DNA from: Alphaproteobacteria bacterium
GTDB lineage: Bacteria; Pseudomonadota; Alphaproteobacteria; CAAHEQ01; UBA3637
Direction of reading: 5' to 3'
Assembly (NCBI GenBank): GCA_017467335.1
Contig: JAFTSJ010000041.1
Coordinates: 1 to 54,312, forward strand
DNA length: 54,312 bases
Of the stretch, positions 43,131 through 50,937 are shown piece by piece. The notes below the pieces were generated by a model. It made no database searches. It was not told the origin of the DNA and worked only from the letters and a program-made list of their open reading frames with translations. The number at the start of each line of letters is the position of its first letter. Position 1 is the first letter of the stretch. The translations under genes and the position numbers were made by a program.

Positions 43131-43310
43131 ATGTTGACGCAAAGTTTAATAATTACGTTGTTAGGAATGGGTGGCGTATTTTTCTTTTTGTTTCTGATGG
43201 TATGTAGTATGCATGTATTGCAAGGTATTGTTTGTACCCGACAAAAAGAAATATTGGATAAAATTGCATTGGCAATTATTATTGCTCAAAATAATCGCTT
43301 CAAAAAATAA
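43131..43310 (+). CDS. oadG: Sodium-pumping decarboxylase gamma subunit
   Basis: The 59-aa protein has one N-terminal transmembrane helix (about 5-33: L-I-I-T-L-L-G-M-G-G-V-F-F-F-L-F-L-M-V) with the G-M-G-x-V-F-x-F-L pattern of OadG. A short polar tail follows. AAGGGGG stands before the ATG. OadG assembles the alpha and beta subunits at the inner membrane. Its tail is shorter than in enterobacterial OadG and lacks the His/Pro-rich end. It is called mainly from sequence pattern plus position directly before oadA. Confidence 0.82.
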   Translation: MLTQSLIITLLGMGGVFFFLFLMVCSMHVLQGIVCTRQKEILDKIALAIIIAQNNRFKK

Positions 43311-43334
43311 TTATATTGACAAAGGGACGAACGT

Positions 43335-45143
43335 ATGAAAAAGAAAAAAATTTCGTTTATGTGTACGGCTTTTAGAGATGGATTCCAATCTGTTTTCGGA
43401 GCACGTGTTTTATCAAAAGATTATCTGCCGGTCGTTAAAGAAGCTGTTGATGCCGGTATAACCAATATTGAAGCCGGTGGTGGGGCATCGTTTCAGGCAG
43501 CTTTTTTCTACAACAACGAAAATGCGTTTGACGTTATGGATAAATTTCGGCAAATTTGCGGTCCCGATGTTAATTTGCAAACGTTATCTCGGGGTGTTAA
43601 CGTTGTCGCATTGGATTCGCAAAGTTCGGATATGATTAAATTACATGCTGATTTATTTAAAAAGCATGGTATGACAACCATTCGTAATTTTGATGCGTTA
43701 AATGATCCTGAAAATTTGCTTTACAGTGCTCAATGCATTGTTAATGCCGGGTTAAAACATCAATTATGTGTTGCCATGATGTCACTCCCGCCTGCGTGTA
43801 AAGGAGCTCATACCCCTGATTTTTATATTGAACGGTTACAAAATTTTATCAAAGCCGGTATTCCGTTTGATTCTTTGTGTTTTAAAGATGCTTCGGGCAC
43901 GTCATTACCGGCTGTTGTTCAAGAAACAATTGCACGGGCTCGTAAAATTGTTGGAAAAAAAGTTCCCATTCAATTTCATTCACACGAAACAGCCGGTACC
44001 GGTTTAGCTTGTTATTTAGCGGCAATAGAAGGGGGAGCCGATACGGTTGATTTGTCATTGGCTCCTGTGTCCGGCGGAACATGTCAACCGGATGTAGCGA
44101 CTTTATGGCACGCATTACGGGGAAGTAATTATGAATTGGATTGTGATATTGATGCTGTCATGAAGGTAGAAGGGCATTTAAAAGATGCTTTACAAGACTA
44201 TTTTATGCCACCGGAAGCATTACATGTTGAACCGCAAATTCCGTGGTCACCTATGCCGGGCGGGGCTTTAACCGCTAATACACAAATGTTACGAGATAAC
44301 GGCTTAATGGATAAATATGCTGAAATTATTAAAGCTATGGAAGAAGTCGTTTTAAAAGGTGGTTTCGGAACATCGGTTACACCTGTTTCACAATTTTATT
44401 TTCAGCAAGCATTTAATAATGTTTTGTATGGTCCTTGGCAAAAAATTGCTGAAGGGTATGGCAAAATGGTATTGGGATATTTTGGTAAAACACCGGTTAA
44501 ACCTGATGCCAAAGTGGTTAAAATTGCGTCCGAGCAGTTGAATTTAAAGCCTACCAAAGAACCTGTTTTGCAAATCAATGATAAAAATCCGTCAAAATCA
44601 CGGTCATTCTATGAAGAAAAATTAACACAAGCTCGGTTGCCATTATCGGATGAAAATGTGTTTATTTGTGCTTCTTGCGGCGATAAAGGGATAGCCTTTT
44701 TGCAAGGAAAAGGAAAAATCGGTGTTCGTTACAAAGAAAAACAAACGCAGACAACCGGTACGCCCAATAATGTACAAGACATCAAAATCGGTGAAGAAAT
44801 TTTCCATGTTGTTTTAAACGGGGATACAGCTACCGTTAATGGAAAAACATACCCGATATCTTTGGTTCATACAACTGATACGGCACATAAGGTACAACCT
44901 GTCCCATCAACAGGTGAAAATAAACAAACAACTCAAATTACAGCCGGTACGCCCGGAACGGTTACAAAAATTTTGGTACAAAAAGGACAAACGGTAACGC
45001 CGGAAACGGATGTTTGTATTATTGAGGTAATGAAAATGGAAGTGTTTGTCAAAGCCGGTACAAACGGTCAAATTCACGATATTGTCGTTCACGAAGGGAC
45101 GGCTGTTGTTACCGGTCAGCCTTTGATGACAATTCAAGGCTAA
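43335..45143 (+). CDS. oadA: Sodium-pumping oxaloacetate decarboxylase alpha subunit
   Basis: The 602-aa biotin-dependent carboxyltransferase has an N-terminal TIM barrel with T-A-F-R-D-G-F-Q-S at about 11-19, F-K-D-A-S-G near 183 and metal-site H-S-H-E-T-A-G-T-G. A linker region follows, then a C-terminal biotinyl domain with E-V-M-K-M-E, biotin on Lys568. It transfers CO2 from the substrate to biotin, for decarboxylation by OadB with sodium export. The R-D-G-F-Q opening differs from the common R-D-A-x-Q-S, so a related 2-oxo- or acyl-CoA substrate is possible. Confidence 0.92.
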   Translation: MKKKKISFMCTAFRDGFQSVFGARVLSKDYLPVVKEAVDAGITNIEAGGGASFQAAFFYNNENAFDVMDKFRQICGPDVNLQTLSRGVNVVALDSQSSDMIKLHADLFKKHGMTTIRNFDALNDPENLLYSAQCIVNAGLKHQLCVAMMSLPPACKGAHTPDFYIERLQNFIKAGIPFDSLCFKDASGTSLPAVVQETIARARKIVGKKVPIQFHSHETAGTGLACYLAAIEGGADTVDLSLAPVSGGTCQPDVATLWHALRGSNYELDCDIDAVMKVEGHLKDALQDYFMPPEALHVEPQIPWSPMPGGALTANTQMLRDNGLMDKYAEIIKAMEEVVLKGGFGTSVTPVSQFYFQQAFNNVLYGPWQKIAEGYGKMVLGYFGKTPVKPDAKVVKIASEQLNLKPTKEPVLQINDKNPSKSRSFYEEKLTQARLPLSDENVFICASCGDKGIAFLQGKGKIGVRYKEKQTQTTGTPNNVQDIKIGEEIFHVVLNGDTATVNGKTYPISLVHTTDTAHKVQPVPSTGENKQTTQITAGTPGTVTKILVQKGQTVTPETDVCIIEVMKMEVFVKAGTNGQIHDIVVHEGTAVVTGQPLMTIQG

Positions 45144-45158
45144 GGTAAAGGAGGCTTC

Positions 45159-46403
45159 ATGCAATCAAAATTTTACATATGGCTTTGTGCGTTTGTTGTT
45201 GCAACGGTGTTGTTTTTTGTTGCCGCATGTTATATTCCGTCCGTTGGTTTGATTTATGAACAAACAGGTGTGTTTAAATTATTTACGCAGGAAGGTCATT
45301 CCTCACTTTTTTTACCATTCGGACTTTCTCAGGTTATTATGATAAGCATTTGTTGTGTTTTATTGTATTTGGGGATAGCCCGTCAATTTGAGCCGTTGTT
45401 GTTGATTCCGATTGCCGTTGGGGGATTATTGGCAAATATGCCGGGGGCGGATATGACGTCAGAAGGCGGATTATTACATATTTTATATATAATCGGTATT
45501 GATAACGGTCTTTTCCCGTTGCTGATTTTTTTAGGCGTTGGTGCTATGACGGATTTTGGTCCGCTTCTTTCCAATCCGAAAACAGCCCTTTTGGGTGGAG
45601 CAGCACAATTTGCTATTTTTGGTACATTTTTGGGGGGAATTTTATTAACCAAGTATCTTCCGTCATTTGATTTGACCATACAAGAAGCTGCTTCGATTGC
45701 TATAATCGGTGGAGCAGATGGTCCGACATCTATTTATTTGGCTGGAAAATTGGCTCCTCAGATGTTGGGTGCAATTGCCGTTGCCGCTTATTCGTATATG
45801 GCATTAGTTCCTGTTATACAACCACCGGTTATGCGTGCTTTAACAACGAAAGATGAACGACAAATTGTTATGACACAATTGCGGAATGTTTCTAAAACGG
45901 AAAAAATATTATTTCCGATTATGACAATTATTTTAACGGGTTTATTTATACCAATGGCTTTACCGTTAATCGGTATGTTAATGTTTGGTAATTTATTGAA
46001 AGAATGCGGGGTTACAGAACGGTTATCTAAAACGGCCTCTAATGATTTAATGAATATTGTTACAATTATGTTGGGTTTGTCTGTCGGTTCAAAAATGGCT
46101 GCTGAATTATTTCTTGTTCCGCAAACATTGATTGTTTTGTTTTTAGGTGTTATTGCTTTTATTGTTGGTACCGGTTCGGGTGTGATTATGGCTAAAATCA
46201 TGAACTTGTTTTTAAAACAAAAAATCAATCCGTTGATTGGGTCTGCCGGTGTATCGGCAATACCGATGGCTGCTCGTGTCAGTGAAAAATTGGGATTAGA
46301 AGCCAATCCAAACAACCATTTGGTTATGCACGCTATGGGAGCAAATGTTTCCGGTGCAATAGGGTCCGCCATCGCTGCCGGTATTTTGTTGGCTCTATGC
46401 TAA
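45159..46403 (+). CDS. oadB: Sodium-pumping decarboxylase beta subunit
   Basis: The 414-aa polytopic inner-membrane protein has family signatures [12 protein letters not shown] (about 126-137), [10 protein letters not shown] (about 184-193), [11 protein letters not shown] and the late [13 protein letters not shown] with H-A-M-G-A-N-V-S-G. It decarboxylates carboxybiotin and exports sodium. AAAGGAGG precedes the ATG, 15 bp after oadA. Confidence 0.95.
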   Translation: MQSKFYIWLCAFVVATVLFFVAACYIPSVGLIYEQTGVFKLFTQEGHSSLFLPFGLSQVIMISICCVLLYLGIARQFEPLLLIPIAVGGLLANMPGADMTSEGGLLHILYIIGIDNGLFPLLIFLGVGAMTDFGPLLSNPKTALLGGAAQFAIFGTFLGGILLTKYLPSFDLTIQEAASIAIIGGADGPTSIYLAGKLAPQMLGAIAVAAYSYMALVPVIQPPVMRALTTKDERQIVMTQLRNVSKTEKILFPIMTIILTGLFIPMALPLIGMLMFGNLLKECGVTERLSKTASNDLMNIVTIMLGLSVGSKMAAELFLVPQTLIVLFLGVIAFIVGTGSGVIMAKIMNLFLKQKINPLIGSAGVSAIPMAARVSEKLGLEANPNNHLVMHAMGANVSGAIGSAIAAGILLALC

Positions 46404-46416
46404 TTAAAGAATGTAC

Positions 46417-46445
46417 TTGCTTTTTGTGTTAATTTATTATATACT
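46417..46445 (+). promoter_or_regulatory. Promoter of the HAD gene pair
   Basis: TTGCTT (46417-46422), a 17-bp spacer and TATACT (46440-46445). The start codon follows at 46470. Confidence 0.6.
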
Positions 46446-46465
46446 CCTTCCCATGTGGAAGGAGT
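46443..46465 (+). promoter_or_regulatory. Hairpin overlapping the HAD gene ribosome-binding site
   Basis: ACTCCTTCC (46443-46451) and GGAAGGAGT (46457-46465) form a perfect 9-bp stem with loop CATGT. The 3' arm is the ribosome-binding site of the gene at 46470. It overlaps the -10 element, so only RNAs started further upstream, such as oadB read-through, would carry the whole hairpin. Confidence 0.5.
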
Positions 46466-46469
46466 TGTT

Positions 46470-47108
46470 ATGACACAAAAAGCAATTTTATGGGATTGGG
46501 ATAATACGCTTGTTGATACGTTTGGGGCTATTTTATCGGCTCAAAACGTTATGCGGCGATTTTATGGTTTACCGGCATGGACGAAAGAAGAAGCCAAAAC
46601 GGCTATGAATACATCCGGTCGGAATTTGATTAGGGATTTAGTCGGTGAAGAAAAAGCCCAAGAAGCCCGTCAAATTTATCTAAAAGCTTATACGCAAAAT
46701 GCAACAGCTATCAATTTAAAAGCCGGTGCCATTGATGCTTTGGAAAAATCAAAAGCACTTGGATATATCAATATATTGGCCAGTAATAAAGCCGGCAGTA
46801 TTTTGCGAAATGAAGCCCGTACGTTAAATGTCGATCATTATTTTGATCGCATTATCGGAGCTGAAGATACTGCGAATGATAAACCATCTAAATCTTTTAC
46901 GGATGCTGCGTTGGATGGATTTAATTATGAACGGGTTTATAGCATTGGTGACGGTAAATCAGATATCAAAATGGGGCATAATTACGATAACGGTTGTGGT
47001 GTTTTGGTTTGGACGGATCCGACCACATCTGAATTTAATGAAATTAAGCCGGATTATGCTTTTGCGGATTTGTTATCCGTATCGATTTTTTTGGAAAAGG
47101 ATGAATAA
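46470..47108 (+). CDS. HAD-superfamily phosphatase
   Basis: The 212-aa protein starts at 46470 behind GGAAGGAG. HAD motif I is L-W-D-W-D-N-T-L-V-D with nucleophile Asp9 and acid Asp11. A cap domain follows, then motif II (L-A-S-N-K), the Lys motif N-D-K-P-S-K, and motif IV I-G-D-G-K-S-D-I-K. The layout is that of phosphoglycolate phosphatase-like small-molecule phosphatases. The stop overlaps the next start (TAATG), coupling it to a degenerate HAD paralogue. Confidence 0.88.
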   Translation: MTQKAILWDWDNTLVDTFGAILSAQNVMRRFYGLPAWTKEEAKTAMNTSGRNLIRDLVGEEKAQEARQIYLKAYTQNATAINLKAGAIDALEKSKALGYINILASNKAGSILRNEARTLNVDHYFDRIIGAEDTANDKPSKSFTDAALDGFNYERVYSIGDGKSDIKMGHNYDNGCGVLVWTDPTTSEFNEIKPDYAFADLLSVSIFLEKDE

Positions 47109-47797
47109 TGGATAAATTGGAAAATTTAAAATGTTTAATTGTTAATTGGGATGGTGTTTGTGTGAGCACGTTTGATGCTCGTCATGCGGCTTATCAAGCT
47201 GCATTTTCGGCTATTGGACAATGCAATCGTAACTGGACAGAAGCTGATACACAAGCTCAAACGGGACGTAATCCGGATACGATATGGGCAGATACCTCTC
47301 TTTGGGGAGAACAGGCGAAAAAAGCCAAAGAAGTTTTTTATCAAACGTACATTGATTTATTACCGACTCATTTGCGTATTAACGCTGTTGCCGCTGCTTT
47401 TTTGACGGTTTTTCGTGTTCAACATCCGGATATACCGGTTGTTGCTTTTGGTGCTAAAAATCAAATTCTGATGGAAAAGGAAATTAAACGTTTATTACCG
47501 GAAGGTTCGTTTGATGATGTTTACGGGTCGATAACCGGTTCTGAAACAAATAAGCATTTAGATTCAAATGTAGCGTTAGGCAAAATTATGACAGATAAGT
47601 TATTAACACCTGCTGATAACATTGTTTATTTAGGATATAAAAAATCAGATATGTATGCAGCCATGAATGCAGGGATTCGTTTTGAAGAAGGTCAGTCCTT
47701 CATGATTGAATATCTGTATGAAAACAGCCGTATTGATACGTCAAGATTATCTGATTTATTATTGCAACAAGCACACTGTCAACGGGAAAATCGCTAA
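47108..47797 (+). CDS. HAD-like protein lacking the catalytic nucleophile
   Basis: The 229-aa protein has the same general layout as the preceding gene. Motif I reads I-V-N-W-D-G-V-C-V: the nucleophilic Asp is replaced by Asn13, while Asp15 is kept. Motif II becomes F-G-A-K-N and motif IV L-G-Y-K-K-S-D, again losing the acidic pair. Phosphatase activity is therefore unlikely. Translational coupling to the intact HAD gene (overlap TAATG) suggests a heteromeric regulatory or structural partner. Confidence 0.75.
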   Translation: MDKLENLKCLIVNWDGVCVSTFDARHAAYQAAFSAIGQCNRNWTEADTQAQTGRNPDTIWADTSLWGEQAKKAKEVFYQTYIDLLPTHLRINAVAAAFLTVFRVQHPDIPVVAFGAKNQILMEKEIKRLLPEGSFDDVYGSITGSETNKHLDSNVALGKIMTDKLLTPADNIVYLGYKKSDMYAAMNAGIRFEEGQSFMIEYLYENSRIDTSRLSDLLLQQAHCQRENR

Positions 47798-47855
47798 TCA
47801 ATATATTTTATTAAAACGGATGTTTTGATAAAGATATGTATTATAGGATAATTTA

Positions 47856-47884
47856 AAAAGAAGGTGGAAAATCCACCTTCTTTT
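47856..47884. terminator. Bidirectional terminator
   Basis: AAAAGAAGGTGG (47856-47867) and CCACCTTCTTTT (47873-47884) pair perfectly with loop AAAAT, between convergent HAD and pilin-like genes. Confidence 0.93.
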
Positions 47885-47896
47885 ATTTTGTTAATT

Positions 47897-50806
47897 TTAT
47901 TTCGGTGAGGGTGTGGCAGATGAAGCAGATGTTGAACAGGTTCTTTCTCCATCAGAGCAATGGCATGATTGCGTTCCGATAATTATACCGTTGTTTGATA
48001 CGGATGGACAATATGATAATGTTGTTGTTTCAATTCGTCCGGCGGAATTATTTACAACAGCATATCCGGCTCCGTCACCATCCAGTCCCTTGCTTTCTGT
48101 ATAAACACTATCAGCAATCATGCTGTTTGCGTAAATAGTACCTGTATTGGATAATCCTATTCCACTATTTGACATAGATGCTTCCCCCATAATTTGAATA
48201 ACATTTGCCGTGATTGAGCCAGTGTTATATAAAGCATTCCCACGTCCGGTTGTATCAATGGTTTGAGCTGTTATTGTCCCACTATTTGTAATACCATCCC
48301 CGCCTTCGACCGTTAATTTGTTATTCACGGTTAGGGTTCCTTGATTGACAAATCCAATATAAAGTCCGGGGGATGAATTTTTAGATACAATGTTATCAGC
48401 AACAATGGTACCTATATTTTTAATTCCGTTATCACCATCTTCAACCATGTTAATATTTTGAACGGTTAATACAACATCTTGATTAACGGTTAATTTGCCA
48501 TCAACTGTTAAATCACATTGTCCGATATTTAAATCGGAAACAATCGTTAAATCTTCATTAACTGTGATATCTGTTCCGGCTGTATCAGCATTTGTATAAG
48601 AAGACATCGCTTGGGCACAGGTAATACAGACATTGTTGCTGTTTGCCGCTTGCTGACATTGTTCAACACACGTTGTCCCGTCAAAATAAGGGGCGTTGTC
48701 TGAACAAGGATTTGGACAATCGCATCCGTCAGCACATGCAACAATGACATCGCCGTCAATCGTTGTATTTTCTAATGATGGACAATAATACAATATGCCA
48801 TTATTGAAAAATGAACCGTTTTCACTGGCAATTCCGTTCGGACTGAACAAAGTTGTTTCACCGTACATATTAGAAGTTGTATCACGTGCGGCTGTTATTT
48901 CACCTTGCATTGTAACGTGACCGTAAGAAGTTGAATCAACATCAATTGTAGAACTAACTGCTCCTATTCCTATTTTGGAAACAATGCTGATATCAGCTTC
49001 AACGTGACCGACAACAGCAAAGTTTTCAGCTCCGACAGCATCGGCAGTTATTGATATTGTTCCCTGAGCATTATGAATACTTGTACCTTTAATGCCAATA
49101 CCGTTTTCTTTAGGATTATTGATTATCAAAGACCCATTCAGGTTGCTGATTTGGTAGCCTTCCGATGAAAGCATAGCCTTGATAACACAATGAGATATTT
49201 CATTATTCATATCAACATCTCCTAATAAAACAACATCTTCTATAATGGCTACACCATCTGAATCTATCGCCATGTTAACAACTAAATCTTCTTCTGTTAT
49301 TTCATCTAAATTTTTTGTTTCCAAAACCCGTGCGGCAATCAAGTTATTCCACAATGGTTGGCAACCACTGGCTTCAACACATTCTCCTTGCTGATTAAGT
49401 GCTTCAAAACGACCGCATGTCGGACTATTTGACGTTGAATTATCATCTTCAGTGCTTGTTCCACCTTTGTCATAACATGTATTTTCATCGCTGTTGTAAG
49501 TTAAGCCTTCGGCACAGGCACATCGGGTGTTGTTATCAAATACCTGACGAGGAGATTCGCATTTTACACAATTATTACCCGAAGAATAATAATTGCCGGA
49601 GCATTGGCATTCTTGCGTAGAACTATTCCATACTTTTCCTGTTCCGCTACAATATGTTTGACATTTGTTCCCATAGTATCCGGTAGAACATTGGCATATT
49701 TGCATACTGTCATTCCAAGTCCCGTTTGAACCACAATCTTGTGTTTCAATGATTGAATCATCATCTTCTAACCCATCATCAGTTGTATTATCATCCGGAT
49801 TAGGTGTTGTTCCGCCGGTGTTTCCGTTTGTTTCAGTGTTATCATCTGTAACATCATCATCGTTAGAATTGTCTTTGTTATCTTCCGGATTAGTATTTGT
49901 GTTTGAATCATCGGTCGAATCGGAACTATTATCAGCATTTTCGCCAGAAGAATCTGTTGTTCCTGAACCTGTATTTGATGAACCTGTATTACCATTGTTA
50001 CCGGTTGTTCCTCCGGTTGTTCCTCCGGTTGTACCACTACCGGTATTTCCTCCTGTGTTACCATTGCCACCGGTATTACTTCCTGATGAACCACTATTAC
50101 CACCGGAACCACTGTTTCCGCTTCCTGAACTACTATTTCCGCCTCCGGATGGATTCGAATTGTTACCGTTGTTTTCGGTATTATTCGAGTTGTTATTTTC
50201 TCCTGTTTCGTTATCAATATAGCCCACATCTGTGTTTGTATAGGCAAAAACAAAACGGAAACGGACACTTATGTCATCTGCATCTGTTTCAATATCACAA
50301 GGATGACTTGTATCAGCTGAAAGTGTTGCATTAACAGCAACAACATCTGTATCAGAACCACCACCGGTAGAAGTACTATCGACAATCATTTCATCCGGCA
50401 AAGCCCAGTTGCTGTTTACAATAATCTGACATTGACGTTTACTTAAATCATGAACAACAATATCAAATGCTTGGCATGTATCTTCGGAGGTGCATTTATC
50501 AGTATAAACGTTCCAATCAAAATCTTCGGGATGAGGATAAATTTTAATTGTTTTTCCAGAACCGGTTAGTTCATTGTAATTTTGAATTTCTGTAACATAA
50601 GGGAGTTCTTTATCACTAAAATTGGTTAAAATATCATAACCTCGAATGTTTGTTTCATTGAGTATGTCATTCGCAATATATTTATCCATGGCATAGCTAT
50701 AACCTTCAATGCCGGCAATTGAAAGTACACCAATAACAGCCAAAACACCCAACATTTCAACCATGCTTCGACCATCATCAGATTGCTTGAAAAAATGTTT
50801 AATCAT
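47897..50806 (-). CDS. Giant pilin-like adhesin with Cys-rich and repeat domains
   Basis: The 969-aa protein begins with a prepilin-type leader: Gly12 followed by R-S-M-V-E, with Glu17 at +5, and a hydrophobic helix (L-G-V-L-A-V-I-G-V-L-S-I-A-G). Residues ~40-200 form a small pilin-like globular part with Cys pairs. About 205-355 is a Gly/Asn/Ser/Thr-rich, later Asp-rich, linker. About 360-460 holds EGF-like Cys modules (C-x-C-S-x-G-Y-Y-G-N-K-C). From about 500 on, short repeats such as N-x-G-T-I-x-A-N predict a right-handed beta-helix, interrupted by a second Cys cluster near 690. Normal pilins are ~150 aa. A surface fibre-tip adhesin is likely. Start behind GGGGGG. Confidence 0.82.
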   Translation of the reverse strand: MIKHFFKQSDDGRSMVEMLGVLAVIGVLSIAGIEGYSYAMDKYIANDILNETNIRGYDILTNFSDKELPYVTEIQNYNELTGSGKTIKIYPHPEDFDWNVYTDKCTSEDTCQAFDIVVHDLSKRQCQIIVNSNWALPDEMIVDSTSTGGGSDTDVVAVNATLSADTSHPCDIETDADDISVRFRFVFAYTNTDVGYIDNETGENNNSNNTENNGNNSNPSGGGNSSSGSGNSGSGGNSGSSGSNTGGNGNTGGNTGSGTTGGTTGGTTGNNGNTGSSNTGSGTTDSSGENADNSSDSTDDSNTNTNPEDNKDNSNDDDVTDDNTETNGNTGGTTPNPDDNTTDDGLEDDDSIIETQDCGSNGTWNDSMQICQCSTGYYGNKCQTYCSGTGKVWNSSTQECQCSGNYYSSGNNCVKCESPRQVFDNNTRCACAEGLTYNSDENTCYDKGGTSTEDDNSTSNSPTCGRFEALNQQGECVEASGCQPLWNNLIAARVLETKNLDEITEEDLVVNMAIDSDGVAIIEDVVLLGDVDMNNEISHCVIKAMLSSEGYQISNLNGSLIINNPKENGIGIKGTSIHNAQGTISITADAVGAENFAVVGHVEADISIVSKIGIGAVSSTIDVDSTSYGHVTMQGEITAARDTTSNMYGETTLFSPNGIASENGSFFNNGILYYCPSLENTTIDGDVIVACADGCDCPNPCSDNAPYFDGTTCVEQCQQAANSNNVCITCAQAMSSYTNADTAGTDITVNEDLTIVSDLNIGQCDLTVDGKLTVNQDVVLTVQNINMVEDGDNGIKNIGTIVADNIVSKNSSPGLYIGFVNQGTLTVNNKLTVEGGDGITNSGTITAQTIDTTGRGNALYNTGSITANVIQIMGEASMSNSGIGLSNTGTIYANSMIADSVYTESKGLDGDGAGYAVVNNSAGRIETTTLSYCPSVSNNGIIIGTQSCHCSDGERTCSTSASSATPSPK
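50001..50036. repeat. 12-bp tandem repeats in the adhesin linker
   Basis: CCGGTTGTTCCT occurs twice in tandem (50001-50024), followed by a near copy (50025-50036). On the coding strand it encodes Gly-Gly-Thr-Thr-type steps in the low-complexity linker. Copy-number change would alter linker length in frame. Confidence 0.75.
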
Positions 50807-50885
50807 GATATCCCCCCTTTTTTATGTTTCCCCAACAATACATAAAAGGAACTTTTTCCCAAGATGCTTCCCCCTACCTATATGC

Positions 50886-50913
50886 ATTATACCACATAAA
50901 AGTAAAAAAACAA
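50886..50913 (-). promoter_or_regulatory. Promoter of the adhesin gene
   Basis: On the minus strand TTGTTT (50913-50908), a 16-bp spacer and a perfect TATAAT (50891-50886). It gives a leader of about 70 nt. Confidence 0.7.
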
Positions 50914-50937
50914 ATAGACTAAATATATTTTTTCGGT

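Noticed and set aside
45788-46372. Long minus-strand frame inside oadB
   Set aside because: Shadow of a strongly conserved membrane-protein gene; no initiation signals.
49749-50222. Pro/Leu/Val-rich plus-strand frame opposite the adhesin linker
   Set aside because: Antisense product of the Gly/Asn/Thr-rich low-complexity stretch; no ribosome-binding site.
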